Shown here piece after piece: positions 1-5,809 of a stretch of DNA of 5,809 bases. The notes below the pieces were generated by a model. The model made no database searches. It saw only the letters and a program-made list of their open reading frames with translations, and was not told the origin of the DNA. Positions within the stretch are counted from its first letter, which is position 1, and the number at the start of each line of letters is the position of its first letter. The stretch is from Verrucomicrobiales bacterium (lineage in GTDB: Bacteria > Verrucomicrobiota > Verrucomicrobiia > Verrucomicrobiales > DEV007): positions 1 to 5,809 of the forward strand of contig SLGN01000311.1 of the NCBI GenBank assembly GCA_007123695.1, given 5' to 3'. The position numbers and the translations under genes are program-made.

Positions 1-115
1 ACCTCGGGCTCGTCGAAGGCGACCCGGATTTTCTTGCGATTCGGCGCTTGGAAAAGCAGCGGTTGCGTGGAAAACTCCGCTTCGGGTGGGGATGGGTTTT
101 GTTTTTTCGCACCAC
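1..115 (-). CDS. Possible N-terminus of an IS1380-like transposase, cut by window edge
   Basis: On the minus strand one frame is open from position 170 to the left edge. Its last visible residues read LLFQAPNRKKIRVAFDEPEV, with GC-rich third positions in the final dozen codons. IS1380-family transposases (DDE_Tnp_1_4) typically begin with a short leader ending in Leu-Phe, then a basic stretch, then a pattern like K-[KR]-[IV]-x-V-x-F-D just before a Ser-Asp-Gly-Gly segment; that next segment would lie outside the window. This frame has no ATG, GTG or TTG. A GTG-GTG pair at 115-110 lies in another frame and would join it by a -1 shift on the minus-strand heptamer AAAAAAC (107-101). An ATG at 117-115 is in the third frame. 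Alternatives are a decayed element, a CTG start, or no gene at all. The family call rests on about 20 residues and is tentative. Confidence 0.3.
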   Translation of the reverse strand, partial: MVRKNKTHPHPKRSFPRNRCFSKRRIARKSGSPSTSPR

Positions 116-155
116 ATTGATAATCAATGTGACAAAAACATCCCCACCTTTTTTT
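85..155 (+). terminator. Nested inverted repeat with T-run, terminator-like
   Basis: The 10-bp arm GGTGGGGATG (85-94) is perfectly complementary to CATCCCCACC (139-148). Inside it TTTTGT (97-102) pairs with ACAAAA (132-137), and the 19-bp palindrome (113-131) forms the tip. About 10 unpaired bases (103-112) bulge on the left side only. Seven T (149-155) follow the right arm, as in a Rho-independent terminator read rightward. Against that role, no plus-strand frame has a stop before position 118, so any rightward gene would run into the hairpin. An alternative is the subterminal region of an insertion sequence whose transposase starts leftward from here. Confidence 0.35.
113..131. repeat. Perfect 19-bp palindrome, possible regulator-binding site
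   Basis: The sequence CACATTGATAATCAATGTG has 9-bp arms (113-121 and 123-131) around a single central A at 122. The core TGATAATCA is identical to the centre of the classical Fur box, and by hand 13 of 19 positions match that consensus. This fits a Fur-family or other dimeric-regulator operator. It could equally be the inner stem of the larger hairpin at 85-148, or part of the end of a mobile element. No iron-related gene is visible in the window. Confidence 0.45.
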
Positions 156-304
156 GCCCAGTTTCGTGAATTATTCAGGCTAAACCCCTTCGAGCCCCAC
201 CCTCGGAGCGGTTGCACTGCCGCCCACCGCAGGAAGCAACGATTCCAACCATCGCAGCCCGACCTTCCACCCGAGCCACGCGCTTCAGCCCGAGGCAGAT
301 GCCG
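156..304. other. Non-coding stretch downstream of the Trm112-like gene
   Basis: No credible gene is seen here on either strand; the longest leftward ATG frame I traced is 25 codons (252-175) with no family resemblance. A small palindrome TGAAT-T-ATTCA (plus strand, 167-177) lies near the point where the sequence changes from GC-rich to AT-richer. That point could mark the end of a mobile element covering the left edge. No intrinsic terminator for the leftward operon is evident between 304 and 156. Confidence 0.4.
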
Positions 305-532
305 TCACTCCGACCTGCGGCTCCGTTTGACGAGAGCCTCCTTTTCCACCAACACGGGCAAGCCTTCGCGCACGGGGTAAGCCCGCGCTCCGTCGTCGGT
401 CACGAGCGCCCCCTCGAAGGGCTCGGCGGCGGTCCAATCGGGCAGCTCCTCCGCGCCTGCGACCCGCAGGGACCGGCCCGAAACTGGGCAGACGAGCATC
501 GCGAGGACTTCCTCGGAAAGGGAAAGCTTCAT
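305..532 (-). CDS. Trm112-like (UPF0434/YcaR-type) small protein
   Basis: This 75-residue protein matches the bacterial Trm112-like family in length and layout. An N-terminal helix leads into LVCPVSG (residues 13-19), then a variable stretch, then the family's closing block YPVREGLPVLVEKEA (52-66), comparable to FPLRDGIPVLLETEA in E. coli YcaR. In eukaryotes and archaea Trm112 is a zinc-binding activator of methyltransferases; the role of bacterial homologues is poorly defined. Here the usual CPxC pair is reduced to C15 with Ser at 18, and there is no other cysteine, so the zinc site is absent. The gene starts 21 bases after the moeB-like stop, in the same direction, and is probably cotranscribed. 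There is no strong Shine-Dalgarno; an AAGCGG lies a few bases upstream of the ATG. The family call is secure; the function is unknown. Confidence 0.88.
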   Translation of the reverse strand: MKLSLSEEVLAMLVCPVSGRSLRVAGAEELPDWTAAEPFEGALVTDDGARAYPVREGLPVLVEKEALVKRSRRSE

Positions 533-553
533 CGCGACCGCTTCGTTTCCAAT

Positions 554-1717
554 TCAATACAGCGGCACCGAGGGATCGATCTCCCTCGACCAAGCGGCGA
601 TCCCGCCCTGCACGTGGCAGGCATCGGTGAAACCGGCCCCGATCAGGATCTCGAGTGCCGTGGCGCTGCGGACTCCGCCTTTGCAATGGACGATGGTCTC
701 GGCGGAGGGGTCGAGCTCGCCGAGGCGCGTCGGCAGCTCGCCCAGAGGAATGACGACCGCACCGGGCAGGCTGGCGATGGCCACCTCCGCGGGCTCGCGG
801 ACGTCGAGCAGGACGAAGGGGGCGGGATTGTCCATCCTCTCCTTGAGCTGATGCACATCGATTTCCGGAACGTTGGGCTGGCTCATGTCGCAAGTAAATT
901 CTATTTCCTTCAGTTCGGTGATTTCGGGGGATTCCCCACACAGGGCGCAGCGGGGATCGCTTCTCAATTTGATCTCGCGGAAGCGAAACGCAAGCGCGTC
1001 GAAGTGGACGAGGCGGCCCACGAGGGGTTCGCCGATGCCGAGCAGCAGCTTCACCGCCTCGTTCGCCTGGAGGCATCCGACGATGCCGGGCAGGATGCCG
1101 AGGACTCCGCCTTCGGCACAGCTCGGGACCAGGCCCGGAGGCGGCGGCTCCGGGAAAAGGCAGCGGTAGCAGGGCCCGCCGAGATGCGGGGCGAAGACCG
1201 AGACCTGCCCCTCGAAGCGGTGGATCGATCCGTAGACGCTCGGCTTGCGCAGGAGCACGGCGAGATCGTTGGAGAGGTAGCGGGTCGGAAAGTTGTCGGT
1301 GCCGTCGATGATGAGGTCGTAGGGTTCGGCAATCGCGACCGCATTTTCGGCGGTAAGCCGCGTCTCGTGGACCGTGACCCGCACCTCCGGATTGATATCG
1401 GCGAGACGTTCCACCGCCGATTCGGTCTTGGGGCGGCCCACGTCGCCGGTGCCGTGCAGGAGCTGCCGCTGCAAGTTCGAGAAGTCGACCCGGTCGAAAT
1501 CGACGATGCCGATCTCCCCCACCCCTGCCGCCGCCAGATACATCGCCACCGGCGATCCGAGACCGCCCGCCCCGATGCAGAGCACGCGCGCCGCCTTGAG
1601 ACGGCGCTGCCCCTCGGGGCCCACTTCGGGCAGCATGAGGTGGCGGGCGTAGCGGGAGCGCTCGGATGCGGAAAGCTCTACGCCGCCGCTGCGCGGATCG
1701 GAGATCAGGGGGTCCAT
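554..1717 (-). CDS. moeB: MoeB/ThiF-family adenylyltransferase with C-terminal rhodanese domain
   Basis: This E1-like enzyme adenylates the C-terminal glycine of a ubiquitin-like sulfur carrier (MoaD, ThiS or similar); its rhodanese domain can supply sulfur, as in MOCS3/Uba4 and MoeZ. Numbering from the ATG at 1717 (387 aa): the ATP loop GAGGLG is at 49-54, Asp73 and the N-x-x-R pair (81, 84) with Lys97 line the nucleotide site, and DGTDNF at 138-143 carries Asp141. Zinc cysteines lie at 183/186 (CYRC) and 257/260 (CALC). SCAEGG at 199-204 holds the conserved crossover-loop cysteine Cys200. A rhodanese domain fills about 284-387, with catalytic loop CKGGVRS (345-351, Cys345). A GTG at 1750 would add 11 residues (MPIRLFFPSFS), but family alignments start near the ATG. 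It is the first gene of a leftward pair. Which carrier it serves (molybdopterin, thiamine or cysteine pathway) cannot be told, because no carrier gene is nearby. Confidence 0.93.
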   Translation of the reverse strand: MDPLISDPRSGGVELSASERSRYARHLMLPEVGPEGQRRLKAARVLCIGAGGLGSPVAMYLAAAGVGEIGIVDFDRVDFSNLQRQLLHGTGDVGRPKTESAVERLADINPEVRVTVHETRLTAENAVAIAEPYDLIIDGTDNFPTRYLSNDLAVLLRKPSVYGSIHRFEGQVSVFAPHLGGPCYRCLFPEPPPPGLVPSCAEGGVLGILPGIVGCLQANEAVKLLLGIGEPLVGRLVHFDALAFRFREIKLRSDPRCALCGESPEITELKEIEFTCDMSQPNVPEIDVHQLKERMDNPAPFVLLDVREPAEVAIASLPGAVVIPLGELPTRLGELDPSAETIVHCKGGVRSATALEILIGAGFTDACHVQGGIAAWSREIDPSVPLY

Positions 1718-1835
1718 GGAAAAGCTCGGGAAAAATAGACGGATCGGCACGTAAGGCTCGCTCTACAAGGAAACAATCTGCGACATTGCGCCCCGACGGA
1801 CGTAGCGTCAATTCCAAGAGTTCCCGAAGCCCCCC
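1718..1835. promoter_or_regulatory. Divergent promoter region between moeB-like and htrA-like genes
   Basis: This 118-bp spacer lies between two divergently read genes, so both promoters should be in or near it. For the leftward gene a weak candidate is TTGTTT (1776-1771) with TACGTG (1753-1748) 17 bases on; the second hexamer is a poor -10. I see no convincing rightward promoter, no clear operator and no Shine-Dalgarno before either start. The base just before the rightward ATG is the end of a run of six C. Confidence 0.4.
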
Positions 1836-3338
1836 ATGAAACACGCCTGCCTCCTCCTCCTGCCCCTCGCACTCCTAAGCGCCGCCCTTCCGGTTTCGTC
1901 CGAGGAAATTCCCTTTTCCGAGCTCGAACAGAAACTCGTCCTAGACCCGGCCCCCACCGTTACCGAAGACGGAGCGACAAGCACCTACGCTCCGGCTCTC
2001 GGCAAGGTCATGCCGACGGTCGTGACCGTCTTTTCCTCCAAGGCGGTCGAGGCACGCCCGCGCGACCAGCGGCAGGAAGATCTCTTCCGCCGCATGTTCC
2101 CCGACATCCCCGACGAATTCTTCGAGCGCGGACCCGAGGGCCGCGGCGGCCGCGTCGAGCAGGGACTCGGCTCCGGCGTCGTCATCACCGCCGACGGCTA
2201 CATCCTGACGAACAACCACGTCGTCGGCGAGGCCGACGAGATCAAGGTGACGCTGCCCACGGACAAGAAAAAGGAATATGTCGCCACCGTGGTGGGGGCC
2301 GATCCGCAGACCGACGTTGCCCTCATCAAGATCGACGCCGAGAACCTGCCGCACATCACCATCGGCGACAGCTCCGCCTTGAACATCGGCGACGTCGTTC
2401 TCGCCGTCGGCAACCCGCTCGGGCTCTCCCAGACCGCGACCATCGGCATCATCAGCGCCGTCGGTCGCAGCGACCTCAATATCATCGACCAAGGCTACGA
2501 GAACTTCATCCAAACCGACGCCGCGATCAACCGGGGCAATTCCGGCGGTGCCCTCGTCGATGCGGCCGGCCGTCTCATCGGCATCCCCACCGCGATCCAG
2601 TCGAACTTCTCCGGCGGCAACATCGGAATCGGCTTCGCCATCCCGTCGAACATGGCCCTGAACATCGTCCAACGTCTCCTCGACGGCGGAGGCGAGGTTC
2701 AGCGCGGCTACCTCGGCGTGTTCCTTCGCGAGGTCGACACCAACATGGCCCGGGCCCTCGGCCGCGACGACAGCAGCGGCGTCCTCGTCGCCGAGGTCGG
2801 CGAAGACACGCCAGCCGCCGCTGCCGGAATGAAGCCCGGCGACCTCATCGTAGGCTACGCCGGCCAGCCCGTCGAGAGCGTCCAGCAGCTCCGGCTCGAC
2901 ATCAGCAACACCGCTCCCGGGACCGAATCCGTCTTCGAGATCGTCCGCAAAGGCAAAAAGAGCAAGCTCAAGGTCACCCTCGGCGATCTCAAGGACAACC
3001 AGCTCGCCGGCGGACCCGCACCGAGCCGCCCCCGCAGCGGAGAAAAAGAGGACTTGATCGAAGGCGTCGTCATCGCCGACCTCGACGACAACACCCGCGA
3101 AAGCCTACGTCTCGACGATTCGGTGGATGGTGTCGTAGTGCGGAGCGTGCAGGACGATGCCGCCGCCGCCGAGGCCGGTCTGCGGCCCGGGATGGTGATT
3201 ACCCAGATCGACCAGACCGACGTCGAGAACGTTGCCGATGCGCGCAAGATCGTTGAGGCCTTTGAAGGAGAGGTCCTCCTCGTGCAGGTCTTCGCGGGCG
3301 GGCGCCGCGACATCCTCGCCATTCCGCTGAAGGACTAG
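1836..3338 (+). CDS. htrA: HtrA/Do-family periplasmic serine endoprotease (two PDZ domains)
   Basis: This 500-residue protein is a DegP/DegQ-type protease-chaperone that degrades or refolds misfolded envelope proteins. Residues 1-22 are a Sec signal peptide: Lys2, a Leu-rich core, and a likely cut after PVSS before EE. The trypsin-like domain covers about 56-280. The triad is His128 in TNNHVV, Asp160 in QTDVALI and Ser236 in RGNSGGAL; GNIGIGFAIP (261-270) closes the domain. PDZ1 (about 288-384) begins RGYLGV and contains AAAAGMKPGDLI (327-338). A charged Pro-rich linker (385-404) leads to PDZ2 (about 405-500), with AEAGLRPGMVITQID (445-459). The length is normal for the family, and all catalytic residues are present. 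The ATG at 1836 is supported by the signal peptide. It reads alone, divergent from the moeB-like gene and convergent with the DUF4838 gene. DegP, DegQ and MucD types cannot be separated by eye. Confidence 0.96.
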   Translation: MKHACLLLLPLALLSAALPVSSEEIPFSELEQKLVLDPAPTVTEDGATSTYAPALGKVMPTVVTVFSSKAVEARPRDQRQEDLFRRMFPDIPDEFFERGPEGRGGRVEQGLGSGVVITADGYILTNNHVVGEADEIKVTLPTDKKKEYVATVVGADPQTDVALIKIDAENLPHITIGDSSALNIGDVVLAVGNPLGLSQTATIGIISAVGRSDLNIIDQGYENFIQTDAAINRGNSGGALVDAAGRLIGIPTAIQSNFSGGNIGIGFAIPSNMALNIVQRLLDGGGEVQRGYLGVFLREVDTNMARALGRDDSSGVLVAEVGEDTPAAAAGMKPGDLIVGYAGQPVESVQQLRLDISNTAPGTESVFEIVRKGKKSKLKVTLGDLKDNQLAGGPAPSRPRSGEKEDLIEGVVIADLDDNTRESLRLDDSVDGVVVRSVQDDAAAAEAGLRPGMVITQIDQTDVENVADARKIVEAFEGEVLLVQVFAGGRRDILAIPLKD

Positions 3339-3365
3339 TGTCCGCACGACCGGGGCACCCCGCCC
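3339..3365. other. Convergent 27-bp gap between htrA-like and DUF4838 genes
   Basis: The two genes end tail to tail. A short GC hairpin, CGGG (3351-3354) with CCCG (3359-3362), lies in the gap and could slow polymerase from either side. It has only four pairs and no T-run, so it is not a convincing intrinsic terminator. Confidence 0.25.
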
Positions 3366-5357
3366 TCAATCTAGATCAAGGTCGCGCAACTGCCGCGCAC
3401 CGACCTTGGGATTGGGATGGTCGGGGTGGAGGCCGACCATGCGGTCGGTGAAAGGTCGGCAGGGCCCCCAGTTCACCGCGTAGGGGTGTTCGCTGCAGAC
3501 CTGCTCGATCCGCTCCCAGTTCGCGAGGACTTGTTTCGCAACCGATTCGTCGGCCTCGATCCAGTAGGTCCGCATCAGCCTAGCATTTTCCATGACCAGC
3601 CGGGTGTGCGAAAGTCCCGCAGCAACGCAGGCGACCCGTTCGCGGTAGACTCCCGGCGCGTCGGCGGCGGCCTCGGCGGCGGTCTTCAGCAGCGATTCGG
3701 CCTCGGCGATTCGTTCCGCGCTGTAGAGCACCGGAAAGTGGAAGACACCCCGCTCGCCGTGTTCGGCGACATAGGCCATGCGCGCGTTCTCCCACATCTC
3801 GAAGTAGGCCCGCACGGCGTCGGCGGCCGGCCCGAATCCGCGACGGTAGTAGTCGTCGAGGACCGCTTCGGCATCGCGCCCGGGATCCCAGACTAGCTGG
3901 GCCATCACGTAGTAGAGGGGCCCCTGGGTGGCCCAGTGCTCCCAGACGCTGTCGATGTAGATGCCGATGCAGTTGGCCGCAGCGACGGCTTTGAGATCCT
4001 CGACGGTCTGGCGGATGTGGAGGTCGGGCAGGCCCTGCTGCCGGCCGGCGGGGCTGCTGGTATTGGGCCGCCAGAACATAGCCGGCACGATCTCCGCCCA
4101 GGCTTCGAACTGCTGGCGATAGGTGTCGCCGCGGGTCGAGCCGCGATCGACGAGGTGGGTGCGTCCGAAGAAGTTGGCGACGATGGACATGGTCACGTTC
4201 TCGCGGGGGCGGGCCTCGACCGGCGCCGGCCGGGAATGCCCGTAGCTGAGCATGAGCATTCGGAGGCCGCGCCCGGGATGTTTCGCCTCCAGCAATTCGG
4301 CGAGCTTGTTGGCGAAGGTGACGTCGCGGTCGCTGAGGGCGGGACGCTCCTCGCGGTGGCCTTTCCAGTGGAAGAGCCGCGGCTCGCCGTCGCGATGGTC
4401 CCACGCGGAGCAGTCTTCGCAGACGCAGTGGCCGGTCGACCAACTGTCGTTGGGCGAGGCGTTGAAGACGGTTCTGGTCGGGTCGGCGGCGAGCGTTTCC
4501 TCGACGTCCGCGAGCCAGAGTTCCGGCACCTTGGGATTGGACATGCAGAGCTTCGCATTGCGCGGGTTGGGGTGCCCGCTGCGCGTCCCGTCGGGCTGCA
4601 GGGCGAAGATGTCGGGATGGGTCTCGTGGTGGCGCTCCCACCAGTCGCCGAAGCCATGGCCGCCCTCGATGTCGAGCGAGTCGAGCTGGAGCCGCTGCAA
4701 GCGGGTCCATTCGTGGGCGCGCCCGTAACCGCGCGTGTTGAGCTGCGAGGAGAAATGAAAGACGCCGCCGCGGGAGCGAATGCGCGGGTGGTGGCGGTAT
4801 TCGACGGCGCCCACGGCGACGCGCTCGCTGCGGGGCAGGTCGGCGCCGAGTTCGCCGGGCCACAGCCAGCGCACCCCGAGCTGGTCCTGGAGGAAGGTGT
4901 AGACGGCGTTGGCGGTGCCCGCCTCGAACTGCTTGGCGACGGGTTTCTTGTCCTTGCCGGGAACGGTGGGCCACTCGGGGTCCCATCGGTCGCGACCGAG
5001 GAGGGCGACGTGGCCGCCCCGGGCGAGGACGAGAATCTCCTCGGGGTGGCGGAATTCGAAGTCGGTTCCGGGGAAGACTTCGGCCAGCGCCGTCTGGAAT
5101 CCGACCCAGACGGCGCCCGGAGGCCGCGGCGAGGGCGTGCCCACGACAACTTCGGGGCGGACTCCTCCCATTTTTTCGAGGTGTTCGGCAAGGACCTCGG
5201 CCGCCTCGATGGTTCTTGGACCGGCGTCCTCGGGTACAACGATGGGCAGGGCCGCGCCGTTTTCCACGAGCACCGCGCCGTCCTCGGCGCGGGATGGGAG
5301 CGCAAGTCCGGCAAGTACGGCGACGAGGGCGACAAGGGCGAAGCGGGTCGGTTTCAT
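3366..5357 (-). CDS. Secreted DUF4838 protein, probable carbohydrate-active enzyme
   Basis: From the ATG at 5357 this is 663 residues. Residues 1-24 form a signal peptide (MKPTRF, a hydrophobic Ala/Leu/Val core, cut after PSRA), which fixes the start; upstream in-frame codons to 5492 would add an Arg/Pro-rich leader and are unlikely. Residues about 25-185 resemble the N-terminal alpha/beta domain seen before GH20/GH67-type barrels, including AVYTFLQDQLGVRWLWPGE (151-169). The DUF4838 core follows (about 190-500), with GHGFGDWW (233-240), the hallmark SPNDSW leading into CVCEDC (311-316), SYGHS (371-375) and DSVWEHWATQGPLYY (469-483). A helical tail completes the protein. DUF4838 proteins are frequent in Verrucomicrobiota, Planctomycetota and Bacteroidota and are thought to act on glycans, but no activity is assigned with certainty. 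The upstream neighbour is read in the same direction 131 bp away and may share a locus. Confidence 0.88.
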   Translation of the reverse strand: MKPTRFALVALVAVLAGLALPSRAEDGAVLVENGAALPIVVPEDAGPRTIEAAEVLAEHLEKMGGVRPEVVVGTPSPRPPGAVWVGFQTALAEVFPGTDFEFRHPEEILVLARGGHVALLGRDRWDPEWPTVPGKDKKPVAKQFEAGTANAVYTFLQDQLGVRWLWPGELGADLPRSERVAVGAVEYRHHPRIRSRGGVFHFSSQLNTRGYGRAHEWTRLQRLQLDSLDIEGGHGFGDWWERHHETHPDIFALQPDGTRSGHPNPRNAKLCMSNPKVPELWLADVEETLAADPTRTVFNASPNDSWSTGHCVCEDCSAWDHRDGEPRLFHWKGHREERPALSDRDVTFANKLAELLEAKHPGRGLRMLMLSYGHSRPAPVEARPRENVTMSIVANFFGRTHLVDRGSTRGDTYRQQFEAWAEIVPAMFWRPNTSSPAGRQQGLPDLHIRQTVEDLKAVAAANCIGIYIDSVWEHWATQGPLYYVMAQLVWDPGRDAEAVLDDYYRRGFGPAADAVRAYFEMWENARMAYVAEHGERGVFHFPVLYSAERIAEAESLLKTAAEAAADAPGVYRERVACVAAGLSHTRLVMENARLMRTYWIEADESVAKQVLANWERIEQVCSEHPYAVNWGPCRPFTDRMVGLHPDHPNPKVGARQLRDLDLD

Positions 5358-5488
5358 TGGTTTTCGGGTTGTTCGCCGCCGTGGCTGCGGGCGCCGCCTC
5401 GCGGGAATGCGAGGAGGGACCGCAGCGGAGGAGGCGGGAATCGGGAGCAAAGGAATTTTTCGAGGTGCCGTCTGCGCCTTCCGTCGGC
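5358..5488 (-). other. Leader of the DUF4838 gene with small hairpin
   Basis: These 131 bp separate two same-strand genes. They contain a perfect 6-bp stem, CCTCGC (5397-5402) with GCGAGG (5409-5414), around a 6-base loop, about 40 bases before the DUF4838 start. No T-run follows it in the leftward direction, so it is not a clear terminator. A promoter could not be identified. A leader hairpin affecting the downstream mRNA is possible but unproven. Confidence 0.25.
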
Positions 5489-5809
5489 TCACTCGTTGCG
5501 CAGCGCCTCCAGAGCGCAGAGATCGACGCCCTCGGGCGCGTCGAAGGCGAGCTGGAGGGAGCCGGACACCTCGAGATCCCCGATTTCAACGATCACGGGC
5601 TGCACTGCGTCGCCCTCGGCACGCTTCAGAGTCACGGGAATCCGGCGCGGTTCGCCCCCCTCGGCGGTGGCGACGATCTCGAACGTCCGTTCCGGAGGGG
5701 TCTGGGCACGCGCCGGCGAGCGGTCCGCGAAATGGAGGCGCAAGGTGTAGACCCCGGTGTCCTCGGATTCGGTCAGGGGAATCTCCAGCGAGGCGAGGCC
5801 CTCGGCCCA
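5489..5809 (-). CDS. C-terminal part of a protein with a malectin-like domain, cut by right edge
   Basis: A frame open from the window edge to a TGA at 5491-5489 gives 106 residues, the end of a longer protein. The visible part alternates short beta strands: LASLEIPL, VYTLRLHFAD, RTFEIVATAEGG, VQPVIVEIGDLEVSG and SLQLAFDAPEGVDLCALEAL. YTLRLHFAD followed some 15 residues later by RTFEI is the usual pattern of malectin or malectin-like carbohydrate-binding folds. The ending (a strand, then a Leu-x-x-Leu-Glu segment) also fits such a terminal beta-sandwich. The internal TTG at 5743 is not a real start, because sense codons continue to the edge. The gene reads leftward ahead of the DUF4838 gene. 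A glycan-related role is inferred only from this fold guess and the neighbour. Confidence 0.6.
   Translation of the reverse strand, partial: WAEGLASLEIPLTESEDTGVYTLRLHFADRSPARAQTPPERTFEIVATAEGGEPRRIPVTLKRAEGDAVQPVIVEIGDLEVSGSLQLAFDAPEGVDLCALEALRNE

Noticed and set aside
113..131. FNR/CRP-type operator
   Set aside because: TTGAT and ATCAA are present but separated by one base instead of four, so the half-sites are not spaced for an FNR dimer.
212..1738. Rightward 508-codon open frame
   Set aside because: It lies antisense to the moeB-like and Trm112-like genes, whose motifs are clear. Its translation shows no family features, and long antisense frames are expected in GC-rich genes.
1718..1750. 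GTG start of the moeB-like gene at 1750
   Set aside because: It adds 11 hydrophobic residues without family counterparts, and the ATG at 1717 gives the usual N-terminus.
285..1844. Leftward 519-codon frame overlapping moeB in another frame
   Set aside because: It is Arg/Pro/Gly-rich and low in complexity, and it overlaps three better-supported features.
3580..5589. Leftward 669-codon frame in another frame of the DUF4838 gene
   Set aside because: Its Arg/Ala/Pro-rich translation has no motifs, while the alternative frame has a signal peptide and the DUF4838 hallmarks.
3936..5750. Rightward 604-codon open frame
   Set aside because: It is antisense to the DUF4838 gene and runs through the leader and the next gene. 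Its Gly/Ala/Val/Asp-rich translation with no domain is a shadow of high-GC codon use.
1..5809. CRISPR array, tRNA or rRNA genes, phage genes, defence system
   Set aside because: No spaced direct repeats, no cloverleaf or rRNA-like stretch, and no phage or defence-family proteins were seen on either strand.

Overview
The window is GC-rich bacterial DNA. The gene mix suggests a heterotroph of the Planctomycetes-Verrucomicrobia-Chlamydiae group, most likely an Opitutae-like Verrucomicrobiota. The pointers are a secreted DUF4838 protein, a single-cysteine Trm112-like protein next to a MoeB-rhodanese fusion, and starts without Shine-Dalgarno sequences. This placement is inference; there is no rRNA or marker gene to confirm it.

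Layout. (1) Positions 1-304 carry no confidently assigned gene. The left edge may hold the N-terminus of a leftward IS1380-like transposase. Next to it is a perfect 19-bp palindrome (113-131) nested inside a longer imperfect inverted repeat (85-148) followed by seven T. (2) Positions 305-1717 hold a leftward two-gene unit: a MoeB/ThiF-type E1-like adenylyltransferase with a C-terminal rhodanese domain, then, 21 bases on, a small Trm112-like protein. (3) A 118-bp divergent spacer separates this unit from (4) a rightward HtrA/Do-family periplasmic serine protease with two PDZ domains (1836-3338). (5) After a 27-bp convergent gap comes a leftward secreted DUF4838 protein, probably carbohydrate-active (3366-5357). 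(6) The right edge holds the 3' end of another leftward gene (5489-5809) with a malectin-like beta-rich C-terminus.

The genes look like three unrelated functional blocks. One is sulfur transfer and ubiquitin-like protein activation (MoeB-rhodanese), one is envelope protein quality control (HtrA), and one is the edge of a possible polysaccharide-handling locus (DUF4838 plus the malectin-like fragment). Most of the window is ordinary chromosome. The least explained part is the left 180 bases, where an inverted-repeat structure, a poly-A slippery heptamer and a transposase-like reading frame without a normal start codon coincide. I did not find convincing evidence of an undescribed biological system.
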